64,000 nucleotides of DNA, from positions 124,001-188,000 of the forward strand of contig JACRLZ010000004.1 of NCBI GenBank assembly GCA_016235125.1, read 5' to 3'. Under the pieces are notes generated by a model. The model was not told the origin of the DNA. It saw nothing but the letters and a program-made list of their open reading frames with translations, and made no database searches. The position numbers were made by a program, and so were the translations under genes. The DNA is from Sphingobacteriales bacterium. GTDB lineage: Bacteria > Bacteroidota > Bacteroidia > Chitinophagales > Chitinophagaceae. Below, one piece after another: positions 55,746-64,000 of this stretch. Every line of letters begins with the position of its first letter. Position 1 is the first letter of the stretch.

Positions 55746-58700
55746 TTATGATGAGATTGAGTTGCCTGTAAAACAATATGCATGAGCCTGAAAAAGGAAT
55801 CTATGCATCTCCCCCATGCTTTGCATATTTTCACCGATCAGCATAAACATTCTGCCTGTTTGTTTAAGTTTTGCCTTGTTTGTCCCGGTCTGAAGGAACT
55901 GAATTATTTTTTGAAAAGTAGCAGATTCAAAATAAGGGGAGTCAGGACGATTGATAAAGAAACAGCGAAGTGTATTGTCCTTTAAACTCATTTTTTCAAA
56001 ACCAAGATCAACCGCCAATTTGCGGCAGCGAACCGTAACAAATAAATCTTCCACCTGTTGTGGCAATGGGCCAAACCTGTCTTCGAGCTCTGCTTTCATT
56101 GCAGACAGCTCTTCTTCTGATTCACAATTATCGAGTCGTTGATACAATGAAAGTCTTTCTGTAATACTTTCCACATATTCATCAGGAATCAAAATTTCAA
56201 GATCGGTATCAATAGTACAGTCCTGCACAAAATCATCCTGTTTGGCAATTTCTTCTTTAAACAATTCTTTGAAGTCAGAACGTTTCAGTTCACGGATGGC
56301 CTCATCCAGAATTTTCTGATACATTTCAAAACCGATCTCAGCCATGAAACCGCTTTGTTCTCCCCCCAATAAATTTCCGGCGCCTCTAATATCTAAATCT
56401 CTCATAGCGATCTGGAAACCGCTTCCCAAATCGCTATGTTGTTCCAGTGTCTGCAATCTTCGTTTTGAATCATTGGGCAAAGTGCTCAATGGCGGAGCCA
56501 ATAAATAACAGAAAGCTTTTTTATTACTTCTCCCCACTCTTCCACGAAGCTGGTGCAGGTCACTTAACCCAAATTGATGTGCATTGTTTACAATAATCGT
56601 ATTTACATTTGGAATATCTACTCCGCTCTCAACAATATTGGTACAAACCAGCACATCATATTTTTTATCAATGAAATCCAGTATCCTTTCTTCCAGGTGA
56701 TGGCCTTCCATTTGTCCGTGAGCATAGCCAATACTTAAATCGGGACAAAGCGCCTGAATGATATTAGTCATTTCCGCTAATCCGGCTATGCGGTTATAAA
56801 TAAAGAAGACCTGCCCTCCTCTTTCCGTTTCAAAATAAATAGCATCCCGGATTGTGTCTTCATTATACACCTGCACTTCTGTTTGTATTGGCTGACGATT
56901 GGGTGGCGCTGTATTGATAATACTTAAATCCCTTGCTCCCATCAATGAGAACTGAAGTGTTCTGGGGATCGGCGTGGCAGTAAGCGTCAGGCAATCAACG
57001 GTTGTACGAAGTGTTTTTATTTTTTCTTTATGTCCAACTCCGAATTTTTGTTCTTCATCCACAACTAATAGTCCGAGGTCTTTGAACTTCACTTCTTTTC
57101 CAAGCAATGCATGAGTACCGATAATGATCTCGATCCTTCCTTCTTCAACTTTTTTTAATGTTTCTTTTTTTTCTTTCGTTGATTTAAACCGGTTGATATA
57201 ATCTACCGTCACCGGAAAATCTTTCAGTCTTTCGCTGAATGTTTTGTAATGCTGAAAAGCAAGTATGGTGGTAGGAACCAATATCGCCGCCTGTTTTCCT
57301 TCCACACAGGTTTTGAAAGCGGCACGGATGGCAATCTCAGTTTTTCCAAAACCTACATCACCGCAAATCAGCCTGTCCATCGGCGATGCGGATTCCATGT
57401 CTTTCTTTACATCAGCGGTGGCTTTACCCTGATCAGGAGTATCTTCATAAATAAAGGACGCTTCCAATTCTGTTTGCAGATAATTATCTGCTGTATGCTG
57501 AAAACCCTGTTGCGTTTTCCGCTTTGCATATAATTTGATCAGATCAAAAGCAATCTCTTTTACTTTTGATTTGGTTTTTTCTTTCAGGCGATTCCAGACA
57601 TCGCTGCCGAGTTTATTTATCTTAGGAACACTTCCTTCCTTGCCGGTGTATTTGGCAATCTTGTGCAGGCTGTTGATGTTGACGTATAAAATATCGCTGT
57701 CTTTATAGATCAACCGCACTGCCTCCTGGAGCTTGCCATTCACTTCCAGCTTTTGCAAACCACTATATACTCCCACCCCATGATCAATATGGGTAACAAA
57801 ATCTCCCGGCTGCAGTTCCCGCAGCGTACGGAGGGTTAACGCTTTGTTTTTATTGTATGCCTGCCTGACCTTGTATTTATGATAGCGCTGAAATACCTGG
57901 TGGTCGGTATAGCAAACCACTTTCAGGTCTTCATCAATGAATCCTTCATGAATAGAAACGGAAACGGGATTGAAAACAATTTCGGCTTTCAGGTCGTCAA
58001 AAATACTTTGAAGTCTTTCCAGTTGTTTGGGGTTATCAGCAAACATATACAGCTGAAATCCTTTGTCTTCCCAGCTCTTTAAATCCCTTATCAGCAAATC
58101 AAACTGGCGGTTGAAAGCGGGTTGTGCTTTCGTATTGAATTCAATTTCAAAATTTGCCAGGTGCGACCGATAGCCAAATTCTACAAGATGCTTTTTCAAT
58201 ATCTCATGCTTTAAACTGCCTGCTCCAATAAAATCATTTTCATTAATCTCTTTCTCTTGCAAGTTGTCTTGCTTTTCTTCTTGCACCCTGGGCACTGCCT
58301 TGCCGGCAGGCTTGCTTGTGCCTTGCGCCTTTATCTCCTTCTGCATTCTCAAAAACACCTGCAGGTCTTCTTCGCAATCTTCAAGTCTTTCCTTGCACAG
58401 GTCATAATCTTCCATCCATATTACTGTGTTCGCAGGTAAAAAATCAAACAGAGAAATTCTGTCTTCGCTTTTGAATTGTGTATCCACATTGGGAATAATG
58501 CTGACCTGCAACAGTTTTCTTTCGCTCAGTTGTGTTTCCGGGTCAACAATGCGGATGGAGTCAACATCGTTACCAAACAATTCAACACGGTAAGGCTTTT
58601 CATTGCCGAAGGAATAAATATCAAGAATGCCGCCTCTTATTGCAAACTGTCCCGGTTCATATACAAAATCGGTTCTTTCAAATCCATAATCTGCCAGTTT

Positions 58701-59228
58701 TAAGAGTAGTTGCTCTGCATTAAGTGAATCGCCTGTTTTAATATGGATGATATTCGAAGAAAGAGTGGAGGGTAAAACAACTTTCTCGAACAATGCTTCA
58801 GGATAAGTAACAATGATCTTTTTATTTACACTGAGCGAAGTCGAAGCGCCGCCAGTTGCTATTTTTGTCAGCGCCTCGGTTCTCAGCATTACATGCGATG
58901 AATTAAGCAACTGATAGTTTTTCCGGTTTTTAAATGAAGACGGGAAATAGAAAATATCCAATGCATCAGTCAAATTCTCCAATGTATTATGGAAATAAGC
59001 CGCTTCTTCGGAGTCATTTAATATGATAAGATGATTCAACTGCGAACAGGAAGGGTGCAGAAAAGCGGCAGCCACTACAAACTGCGATGAACTTCCCTGT
59101 AAGTTTTTCAGGTAGATCCTTTGAGGCGGGGGCCCCGAAGGATCGGGACAGGGAAAAGAGAGCCTGTCCGCCAATTGAAAAAGGCGGGGGGTGTTTTGAT
59201 ACTGTTCCAGCAGATTCTTTACACTCAT
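55746..59228 (-). CDS. mfd: Transcription-repair coupling factor
   Basis: This protein removes stalled RNA polymerase and recruits UvrABC to the lesion. It has 1160 residues from ATG 59226-59228 (a TTG just upstream would add one codon). Domains in order: UvrB-like N-terminal part, RNAP-interacting CarD-like domain (ELQPGDFVTHIDHGVGVY), then helicase motifs GDVGFGKTEIA (Walker A), VVDEEQKFG, TATPIPRTL and QLRGRVGRS, and a C-terminal TRCF domain. A variable linker near residues 300-330 (SKPAGKAVPRVQEEKQ) is coded across a TGCCGGCA palindrome. A TATCTTTG box ends 8 nt before the ATG. Confidence 0.97.
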   Translation of the reverse strand: MSVKNLLEQYQNTPRLFQLADRLSFPCPDPSGPPPQRIYLKNLQGSSSQFVVAAAFLHPSCSQLNHLIILNDSEEAAYFHNTLENLTDALDIFYFPSSFKNRKNYQLLNSSHVMLRTEALTKIATGGASTSLSVNKKIIVTYPEALFEKVVLPSTLSSNIIHIKTGDSLNAEQLLLKLADYGFERTDFVYEPGQFAIRGGILDIYSFGNEKPYRVELFGNDVDSIRIVDPETQLSERKLLQVSIIPNVDTQFKSEDRISLFDFLPANTVIWMEDYDLCKERLEDCEEDLQVFLRMQKEIKAQGTSKPAGKAVPRVQEEKQDNLQEKEINENDFIGAGSLKHEILKKHLVEFGYRSHLANFEIEFNTKAQPAFNRQFDLLIRDLKSWEDKGFQLYMFADNPKQLERLQSIFDDLKAEIVFNPVSVSIHEGFIDEDLKVVCYTDHQVFQRYHKYKVRQAYNKNKALTLRTLRELQPGDFVTHIDHGVGVYSGLQKLEVNGKLQEAVRLIYKDSDILYVNINSLHKIAKYTGKEGSVPKINKLGSDVWNRLKEKTKSKVKEIAFDLIKLYAKRKTQQGFQHTADNYLQTELEASFIYEDTPDQGKATADVKKDMESASPMDRLICGDVGFGKTEIAIRAAFKTCVEGKQAAILVPTTILAFQHYKTFSERLKDFPVTVDYINRFKSTKEKKETLKKVEEGRIEIIIGTHALLGKEVKFKDLGLLVVDEEQKFGVGHKEKIKTLRTTVDCLTLTATPIPRTLQFSLMGARDLSIINTAPPNRQPIQTEVQVYNEDTIRDAIYFETERGGQVFFIYNRIAGLAEMTNIIQALCPDLSIGYAHGQMEGHHLEERILDFIDKKYDVLVCTNIVESGVDIPNVNTIIVNNAHQFGLSDLHQLRGRVGRSNKKAFCYLLAPPLSTLPNDSKRRLQTLEQHSDLGSGFQIAMRDLDIRGAGNLLGGEQSGFMAEIGFEMYQKILDEAIRELKRSDFKELFKEEIAKQDDFVQDCTIDTDLEILIPDEYVESITERLSLYQRLDNCESEEELSAMKAELEDRFGPLPQQVEDLFVTVRCRKLAVDLGFEKMSLKDNTLRCFFINRPDSPYFESATFQKIIQFLQTGTNKAKLKQTGRMFMLIGENMQSMGEMHRFLFQAHAYCFTGNSISS
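58291..58314. repeat. TGCCGGCA palindrome within the mfd linker
   Basis: GCCTTGCCGGCAGGC, a member of the dispersed palindrome family, in frame in mfd and coding part of a variable linker near residue 305. Confidence 0.55.
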
Positions 59229-59236
59229 CAACCTGG

Positions 59237-59244
59237 CAAAGATA
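59237..59244 (-). promoter_or_regulatory. mfd promoter -7 box (TATCTTTG)
   Basis: A full TAnnTTTG match ending 8 nt before the mfd ATG. Confidence 0.6.
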
Positions 59245-59434
59245 TGCTAAGAGTTAAAAAGAGAAAAGAAGAAAAAGAGCAAAATTGAAATCTCCTGCCT
59301 GAAGAAAAGTTTGTTCGTGAAGTATTTCTTTTTATCTCTTTCCACTCGTTTAAGCTCTTAGCCAAAAATTCCCACTTTCAAAACATTAATGCATTTCATT
59401 GGTTCTACCTTTACCAATTATCAAAGCATTAAGA

Positions 59435-60154
59435 ATGGCATTATTACAATGGCGAAAAGGAAAAGTTATCCGGATTGAAAACGAGGCTCCTAATACAAGG
59501 CGGTTCTGGATTGAAGCAGCAGACACAAAATCTTTTGATTTCAAACCCGGGCAATTCGTTACACTTGATTTACCTATCAGCGATAAACCCACTAAAAGAA
59601 TCCGCAGTTATTCAATTGCCTCATGGCCCGATGGCACAAATGTTTTTGAATTGCTGATAGTACTTGCCCATGGTGGCCTGGGCACAACATATCTTTTTAA
59701 TGAAGTAAAAGTCGGCAGTGAACTGACATTTCGTGGCGCACAGGGAGTGTTTACCTTGCCTGAAAAAATTGATACAAATATTTTCTTCATCTGCACCGGG
59801 ACAGGTGTTGCTCCTTTCAGAAGCATGGCGAACCACATTTACCTGCATGCAATTCCGCATAAGAAAATACATATGGTATTTGGCAGCCGCAAAAAGGAAG
59901 ACCTGCTTTATTATAATGAACTGGTGGAGTTGGGCAAGAGGATGCCCGATTTCCATTACTATCCTACGCTGAGCCGTGAACATTGGGAAGGGGAATATGG
60001 TTATGTTCATCACATATATGAAAGTTTATGCAAAGACAAACCCGATGCGGTTTTTTATTTGTGTGGATGGAAGCATATGATTGATGAAGCAAGAAAGAGA
60101 ATTTTGGCGATGGGGTACAGTGAAAAAGCTATTCATGAGGAATTGTATGGATGA
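59435..60154 (+). CDS. FAD-binding oxidoreductase, ferredoxin-NADP reductase-like
   Basis: A 239-residue flavoprotein from ATG 59435 (MALLQWRKGKVIRIENEAPN); an upstream TTG would add 12 residues. The FAD site RIRSYSIAS and the NAD(P) site FFICTGTGVAPFRSM, with a terminal YLCGWKHMIDEAR region, place it in the ferredoxin-NADP+ reductase superfamily. It has no ferredoxin domain of its own. A TACCTTTA box at 59406-59413 (one mismatch) may be its promoter. It lies 106 bp upstream of nuoA. The electron partner is unknown. Confidence 0.9.
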   Translation: MALLQWRKGKVIRIENEAPNTRRFWIEAADTKSFDFKPGQFVTLDLPISDKPTKRIRSYSIASWPDGTNVFELLIVLAHGGLGTTYLFNEVKVGSELTFRGAQGVFTLPEKIDTNIFFICTGTGVAPFRSMANHIYLHAIPHKKIHMVFGSRKKEDLLYYNELVELGKRMPDFHYYPTLSREHWEGEYGYVHHIYESLCKDKPDAVFYLCGWKHMIDEARKRILAMGYSEKAIHEELYG

Positions 60155-60235
60155 TGATAAATGACTGAAAGATTGAATGATTTTCCGCAACTCTGTCGTT
60201 GATAACTGTCATGTTCCGGTTTAACGCATAGTTCC

Positions 60236-60243
60236 TATATTCG
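60236..60243 (+). promoter_or_regulatory. Possible nuo operon promoter -7 box (TATATTCG)
   Basis: One mismatch from TAnnTTTG, 17 nt before the nuoA ATG. Confidence 0.45.
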
Positions 60244-60260
60244 CTCAAATCAACTGACCC

Positions 60261-60611
60261 ATGGGTGCATCATCACTCATTGTTTTAATAATCGCCGCAG
60301 TCGCATTCTCTGGCATTGCTATTCTTATTTCCAAACTGGTTTTAAAAGCCACAACTAACAAACAAAAAGGCGAGCCTTATGAATGTGGTATACCCACCAA
60401 AGGAAAGACATGGATCCAACTGAATGTAGGTTATTATTTATTTGCACTGATATTTTTAATATTCGATGTAGAACTGGTGTTCCTTTACCCATGGGCTGTT
60501 GTAGCCAAAAGCGCCGGATGGATTGCATTGATTGAAATTGTGATCTTCTTTTTCATTTTATTCATGGGCTTTTTATATGCTCATAAAAAGGGAGCTCTTA
60601 AATGGATGTAA
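60261..60611 (+). CDS. nuoA: NADH-quinone oxidoreductase subunit A
   Basis: A small membrane subunit of complex I, 116 residues with three transmembrane helices. The diagnostic loop is [11 protein letters not shown] with the conserved Glu-Cys-Gly, and [12 protein letters not shown] is in TM2. It overlaps nuoB by 10 bp, so the two are translationally coupled. First gene of the nuo cluster in this window. Confidence 0.97.
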   Translation: MGASSLIVLIIAAVAFSGIAILISKLVLKATTNKQKGEPYECGIPTKGKTWIQLNVGYYLFALIFLIFDVELVFLYPWAVVAKSAGWIALIEIVIFFFILFMGFLYAHKKGALKWM

Positions 60612-61144
60612 AAACCAAATCATTAAAGGATAGTTTTCCGGGGGAAGTGCATGACTTGCCGGGTGGCGGTATTGCTTTAAGCAAACTTGATGACCTCATC
60701 AACTGGGCAAGGGCAAATTCTCTCTGGCCACTCACATTTGCGACCAGTTGTTGTGGCATTGAAATGATGGCAACAGCTTCTGCTAAATATGATTTCTCCA
60801 GGTTTGGTTTTGAAGTGGCAAGAGCCACACCACGGCAGGCCGATGTAATAATAATTGCCGGTACGATTGTAAATAAGATGGCGCCGGTATTAAAAAGATT
60901 ATACGACCAGATGGCGGACCCCAAATATGTAATTGCAATGGGAGCCTGTGCTATCAGCGGCGGTCCATTTTTTTATAATACATATTCGGTAGTAAAGGGG
61001 GCCGATCATGTGATACCTGTGGATGTGTATGTGGCAGGTTGTCCGCCCAGACCGGAAGCGTTGCTGCATGCATTGATCACTTTACAGGAGAAAATAAAAA
61101 ACGGACTCACAAGAGAACAGATAAAGGAAGCTAAAACGTCATGA
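60602..61144 (+). CDS. nuoB: NADH-quinone oxidoreductase subunit B
   Basis: A 180-residue hydrophilic subunit that carries the N2 iron-sulfur cluster, the last electron carrier before quinone. The cluster-binding cysteines are in [21 protein letters not shown] and [12 protein letters not shown]. It overlaps nuoA by 10 bp and nuoC by 4 bp (ATGA). Confidence 0.98.
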   Translation: MDVKTKSLKDSFPGEVHDLPGGGIALSKLDDLINWARANSLWPLTFATSCCGIEMMATASAKYDFSRFGFEVARATPRQADVIIIAGTIVNKMAPVLKRLYDQMADPKYVIAMGACAISGGPFFYNTYSVVKGADHVIPVDVYVAGCPPRPEALLHALITLQEKIKNGLTREQIKEAKTS

Positions 61145-61599
61145 CGAAGGAAGAATTGAAAGTAAAAATAACTGAACTATATCCTGCAGCTGGGTTTGAT
61201 GAAACTGGCGAATGGCTCAATATTAATGCAGAAGCAAAAGACTGGTTAGCTCTTGCCCGGCAGTTGTGTCATGATGATTCTCTTTACTTCGATTATCTTT
61301 TTTGCCTTACCTGTATTGACTGGAAGACACATCTGACAATGGTGTATCACCTGGAATCAACCAAACACCGGCATATAATCGTAGTAAAATCGAAACTGGA
61401 CAGCGGCATACCTGAAATAGAAACCGTTTCCCATATCTGGAGAACGGCTGATTTTCATGAAAGAGAAGTGTACGAGATGTTTGGTGTGAACTTTCTTAAC
61501 CATCCCGACTTGCGGCTATTGATTTTGCCTGATGGATGGGAAGGAAAGAATCCGTTGAGAAAAGATTTTGAAGACCCGGTTAATATGATAAAACTCTAA
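61141..61599 (+). CDS. nuoC: NADH-quinone oxidoreductase subunit C
   Basis: A 152-residue hydrophilic subunit of the Q module. The signature [22 protein letters not shown] and the end [14 protein letters not shown] are typical. It is separate from NuoD, unlike the NuoCD fusion of some bacteria. It overlaps nuoB (ATGA). A 96-bp hairpin-rich repeat separates it from nuoD. Confidence 0.97.
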   Translation: MTKEELKVKITELYPAAGFDETGEWLNINAEAKDWLALARQLCHDDSLYFDYLFCLTCIDWKTHLTMVYHLESTKHRHIIVVKSKLDSGIPEIETVSHIWRTADFHEREVYEMFGVNFLNHPDLRLLILPDGWEGKNPLRKDFEDPVNMIKL

Positions 61600-61695
61600 G
61601 AATAATGAACACCGAACAAGGAATATCGAATGATGAAGTAATACCGTTTAAGCTTCGATGTTTGTTATTCCTTGTTCAATTTCGATATTCAATTA
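61600..61695 (+). repeat. Dispersed inverted repeat between nuoC and nuoD
   Basis: GAACAAGGAATA (61614-61625) pairs perfectly with TATTCCTTGTTC (61666-61677), with further partial pairing outside. The left half (61604-61640) recurs at 63101-63137 with five differences in 37. It is a mobile-like intergenic repeat inserted in the nuo operon. Confidence 0.7.
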
Positions 61696-62829
61696 ATGTA
61701 CAGACAGACTGACATAATAAGCGATAACACAACCTCTCTTGAAGGCGAATTTGTTATTAATGTCGGGCCTCAACACCCCGCCACACATGGTGTGTTGCAT
61801 TTGGTCATTACATTAAGCGGAGAAACAATCAAAAAAGTAGAACCACATCTTGGATACATTCATCGTTCCATCGAAAAAATGTGTGAGAGCCTGAGCTACC
61901 GGCAATTTATATATGTCACCAGCCGGATGGATTATTTGTCTGCTCATATTAATAATCATGCCTGCGCATTATGTGTGGAGAAAGGATTACAGGTGGAGAT
62001 TCCATCAAGGGCTCAGGTTATCCGAGTGCTGATGGATGAGCTGACCAGAATTGCATCTCATGAACTCTGGTGGGGAGCCATGGCGATGGATCTGGGCGCT
62101 TTCACTCCTTTCTTTCATGCATTCAGAGAAAGAGAAACCATCAATGACATCATGGAGGAAACATGTGGGGCAAGACTGACCATGAACTATATGGTACCCG
62201 GTGGAGTGATGCATGATCTTCATCCCGATTTTCAAAAGAGGGTGAAGGGTTTTATACAGCTCTATAAAAAGAAAATTCATGAATATGATGAGCTGGTCAC
62301 TGGTAACATCATTTTCCAGAACCGGATGAAAAACGTTGGCGTGTTAACTGCAGAAGATGCGGTTTCTTATGGATGCACCGGCCCCACTGCAAGAGGCAGC
62401 GGCGTTAGTTGCGACATACGTAAAGTATATCCTTACGAAATTTATAATAAACTGGAATTTGATGAGGTGCTGGAGACAGGATGTGATTCATTTGCCCGCT
62501 ACCTTATCCGTATCCGGGAAATGCATCAATCCATCCGAATCATTGAACAATTAATAGATAATATTCCTGAAGGTGATTTTCAGGCAAAAACAAAAGCTGT
62601 GCTGAAATTGCCCAAGGGAGAGTTTTATACAAGAGTGGAAACAGCAAGAGGTGAACTGGGAGTGTACATTGTGAGTGAAGGTGGAACAACACCTTATCGT
62701 ATTAAATTCCGTTCACCGGGATTTTCAAATTTGTCAGTGCTGGATCACATTGCCAAAGGGAGTAAGATAGGTGATTTGGTGGCGATGATGGGAACATTGG
62801 ATTTAGTAATACCTGATATTGACAGGTAA
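61696..62829 (+). CDS. nuoD: NADH-quinone oxidoreductase subunit D
   Basis: A 377-residue quinone-site subunit from ATG 61696; an upstream TTG at 61672 lies in the repeat and is unlikely. The conserved VGPQHPATHGVLHLV, HLGYIHRSIEKM and SRMDYLSAHINNHA (with the quinone-contact His/Tyr region), and the C-terminal FRSPGFSNL and MGTLDLVIPDIDR, are present. The next nuo gene is nuoH; E, F and G are not here. Confidence 0.97.
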   Translation: MYRQTDIISDNTTSLEGEFVINVGPQHPATHGVLHLVITLSGETIKKVEPHLGYIHRSIEKMCESLSYRQFIYVTSRMDYLSAHINNHACALCVEKGLQVEIPSRAQVIRVLMDELTRIASHELWWGAMAMDLGAFTPFFHAFRERETINDIMEETCGARLTMNYMVPGGVMHDLHPDFQKRVKGFIQLYKKKIHEYDELVTGNIIFQNRMKNVGVLTAEDAVSYGCTGPTARGSGVSCDIRKVYPYEIYNKLEFDEVLETGCDSFARYLIRIREMHQSIRIIEQLIDNIPEGDFQAKTKAVLKLPKGEFYTRVETARGELGVYIVSEGGTTPYRIKFRSPGFSNLSVLDHIAKGSKIGDLVAMMGTLDLVIPDIDR

Positions 62830-63199
62830 TAAGCCGGGCCTCCCTGCCCTCCGAAGGAGGGTTCTGGGACTCCGATTATTTGGCAAGTTCTTATTGTTAT
62901 TGAAAAGTATTATCGTGAAAATACTACAGCCCGGTAGGGGCTGAATGTCGGTAGCCCCGGATGAAATCCGGGGACAAGAAATGAAATGAATCAATCAGAA
63001 CCCCGCAGGGGTTCAATAATAAGATGAGTAGAATTACCGAACGATGAAGTGAGTGACACAACAGACGATGATAGTAGTAATGCAGATGGCTAAGTAAAAT
63101 AATGAACATTGAACAAGAAACATCGAATAATGAAGTATAAAACACTTTAAATAATAAACGACCTTAAGTTCCGCCTTCGGCGGGATTTAGGGAGGCCCT
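62830..63199 (+). repeat. Composite hairpin repeat block between nuoD and nuoH
   Basis: 370 bp without a gene. It holds AGCCC/GGGCT (62928-62942), CCCCGGAT/ATCCGGGG (62955-62973, perfect 8-bp stem), GAACCCC/GGGGTTC (62998-63014, perfect 7-bp stem), a second copy of the 61604-61640 repeat (63101-63137) and CCGCC/GGCGG (63171-63183). The three central hairpins form one unit of a type dispersed in Bacteroidota genomes. A good GGAGG ribosome-binding site for nuoH ends it (63191-63195). Confidence 0.7.
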
Positions 63200-64000
63200 A
63201 TGTGGAGTTTTTCTGAAATAGCAAACAGTATTCATGAATGGTTGAGCAAGACATTCAACCCTACATGGACGTTGATCTTTGAAATGGTCATTGCCGGTGT
63301 GGCGGTGATTGGTTTGTTTGCTTTATTGGGATTGGTACTGGTGATCATGGAAAGAAAAGTATCGGCCTGGATGCAGATAAGGTTGGGCCCTAATAGAGTT
63401 GGTCCGAAAGGAATGTTACAGTCATTAGCTGATACGGTCAAGCTGATTGTAAAAGAAGGCCTTACCCCGAATGGCGCTGATAAGATCATGTTTAACCTTG
63501 CGCCTTTCATTGCCATGATCGTTGCCATGCTATTGTTGGCTCCGATTGCTTTTGCCAAAAATTTCCAGTTATGGGATTTGAACATCGGTGTGCTGTATGT
63601 GTCGGCTGTTTCGTCTATCATGGTCATCAGTATATTAATAGCGGGATGGTCGAGCAATAATAAATACTCATTGCTTGGGGCCATGCGCAGCGGTGCACAG
63701 ATCGTCAGTTATGAATTATCAGCCGGACTTTCCATTTTAGCGATTGTAGTACTGAGTGGCAGTTTACAGGTTTCTGATATTATTAATTCACAGGCCGATG
63801 GCTGGTGGATATTCAAAGGACATATCCCTGCTATCATTGCATTCATCACATTCATTATTGCTGTGACGGCAGAAACTAACCGAGCACCATTTGATCTTGC
63901 AGAAGCAGAATCTGAATTGACCGCAGGTTTTCATACTGAATATTCAGGGATGAAATTTGCCCTGTTCTTCCTTGCTGAATATGTGAATGTGTTTATTGTC
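63200..64000 (+). CDS. nuoH: NADH-quinone oxidoreductase subunit H (3' end beyond window)
   Basis: A membrane subunit at the quinone-tunnel side of complex I. 267 residues are visible, with the frame open at base 64000; the full protein is about 330-350 residues. ATG 63200 is preceded by GGAGG at a 4-nt gap. VIMERKVSAWMQIRLGPNRVGPKG and the loop TAETNRAPFDLAEAESELTAGFHTEYSGM identify it. It follows nuoD after a repeat block instead of nuoEFG. Confidence 0.97.
   Translation, partial: MWSFSEIANSIHEWLSKTFNPTWTLIFEMVIAGVAVIGLFALLGLVLVIMERKVSAWMQIRLGPNRVGPKGMLQSLADTVKLIVKEGLTPNGADKIMFNLAPFIAMIVAMLLLAPIAFAKNFQLWDLNIGVLYVSAVSSIMVISILIAGWSSNNKYSLLGAMRSGAQIVSYELSAGLSILAIVVLSGSLQVSDIINSQADGWWIFKGHIPAIIAFITFIIAVTAETNRAPFDLAEAESELTAGFHTEYSGMKFALFFLAEYVNVFIV

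Noticed and set aside
61672..61695. TTG start for nuoD eight codons upstream
   Set aside because: These codons belong to a dispersed inverted repeat; ATG 61696 fits the family N-terminus.
62924..63145. Minus-strand 73-codon frame in the nuoD-nuoH spacer
   Set aside because: It consists of hairpin repeats and has no protein-like features.

Overview
The window is a chromosomal segment of a member of the phylum Bacteroidota, most likely of the Chitinophagaceae/Chitinophagales group. The evidence is the type IX secretion regulator PorX plus two secreted proteins with type IX C-terminal sorting signals, a fused LpxC/FabZ, a bacterial geranylgeranylglyceryl-phosphate synthase, a B12-dependent ribonucleotide reductase, and many copies of the phylum's -7 promoter box TAnnTTTG. 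Genes are dense, and several convergent pairs have touching or overlapping stop codons. Most genes are housekeeping.

Layout. 1-1038 holds the start of purA (cut by the window edge). 1175-5344 is a large type IX-exported adhesin-like protein with nine SprB-type repeats. 5520-6117 is a toxin-antitoxin pair directly downstream of rel (6162-8408). 8480-8561 is tRNA-Leu(UAG), followed by tig, two clpP genes and clpX. Two unlisted-size small genes lie at 13059-13371, then nrdJ. 17.5-24 kb holds a GGGP synthase, an M28 peptidase, a secreted TPR/caspase protein and a LytS/LytTR-type two-component pair. 24-33 kb has dxs, a beta-barrel protein, a YkuD_2 protein, an OsmC protein, scpA, mscL, an EamA transporter, frr, a WecA-like transferase and half a transketolase. 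33-39 kb has a LolC/E-like permease, rbfA, an MsbA-like exporter, an acyl-CoA dehydrogenase and an MBL hydrolase. 39-50 kb has a DUF3857 protein, porX, an HD-domain hydrolase, lpxD, a glycosyltransferase, lpxC/fabZ and gyrB. 50-55.7 kb is a giant secreted subtilase. mfd, a ferredoxin reductase-like flavoprotein and the start of the nuo operon (A, B, C, D, then H) close the window.

The most notable observation is at 5458-6211. The last 15 codons and stop of rel are duplicated as a 49-bp direct repeat (48/49 identical), and between the two copies sits only the toxin-antitoxin module. The single internal difference is synonymous, and both copies keep a stop codon. This looks like a minimal cassette, or the remnant of an integrated element, that targeted the 3' end of rel and regenerated it.

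Other points of interest: start codons lying 4-8 nt after a TAnnTTTG box (probable leaderless mRNAs); a permease with no canonical start codon; dispersed intergenic palindromes that have become coding sequence in nrdJ, mfd and rbfA; and a nuo cluster lacking nuoEFG, with a hairpin-rich repeat block at the junction. All calls were made by reading the sequence; no database search was possible.
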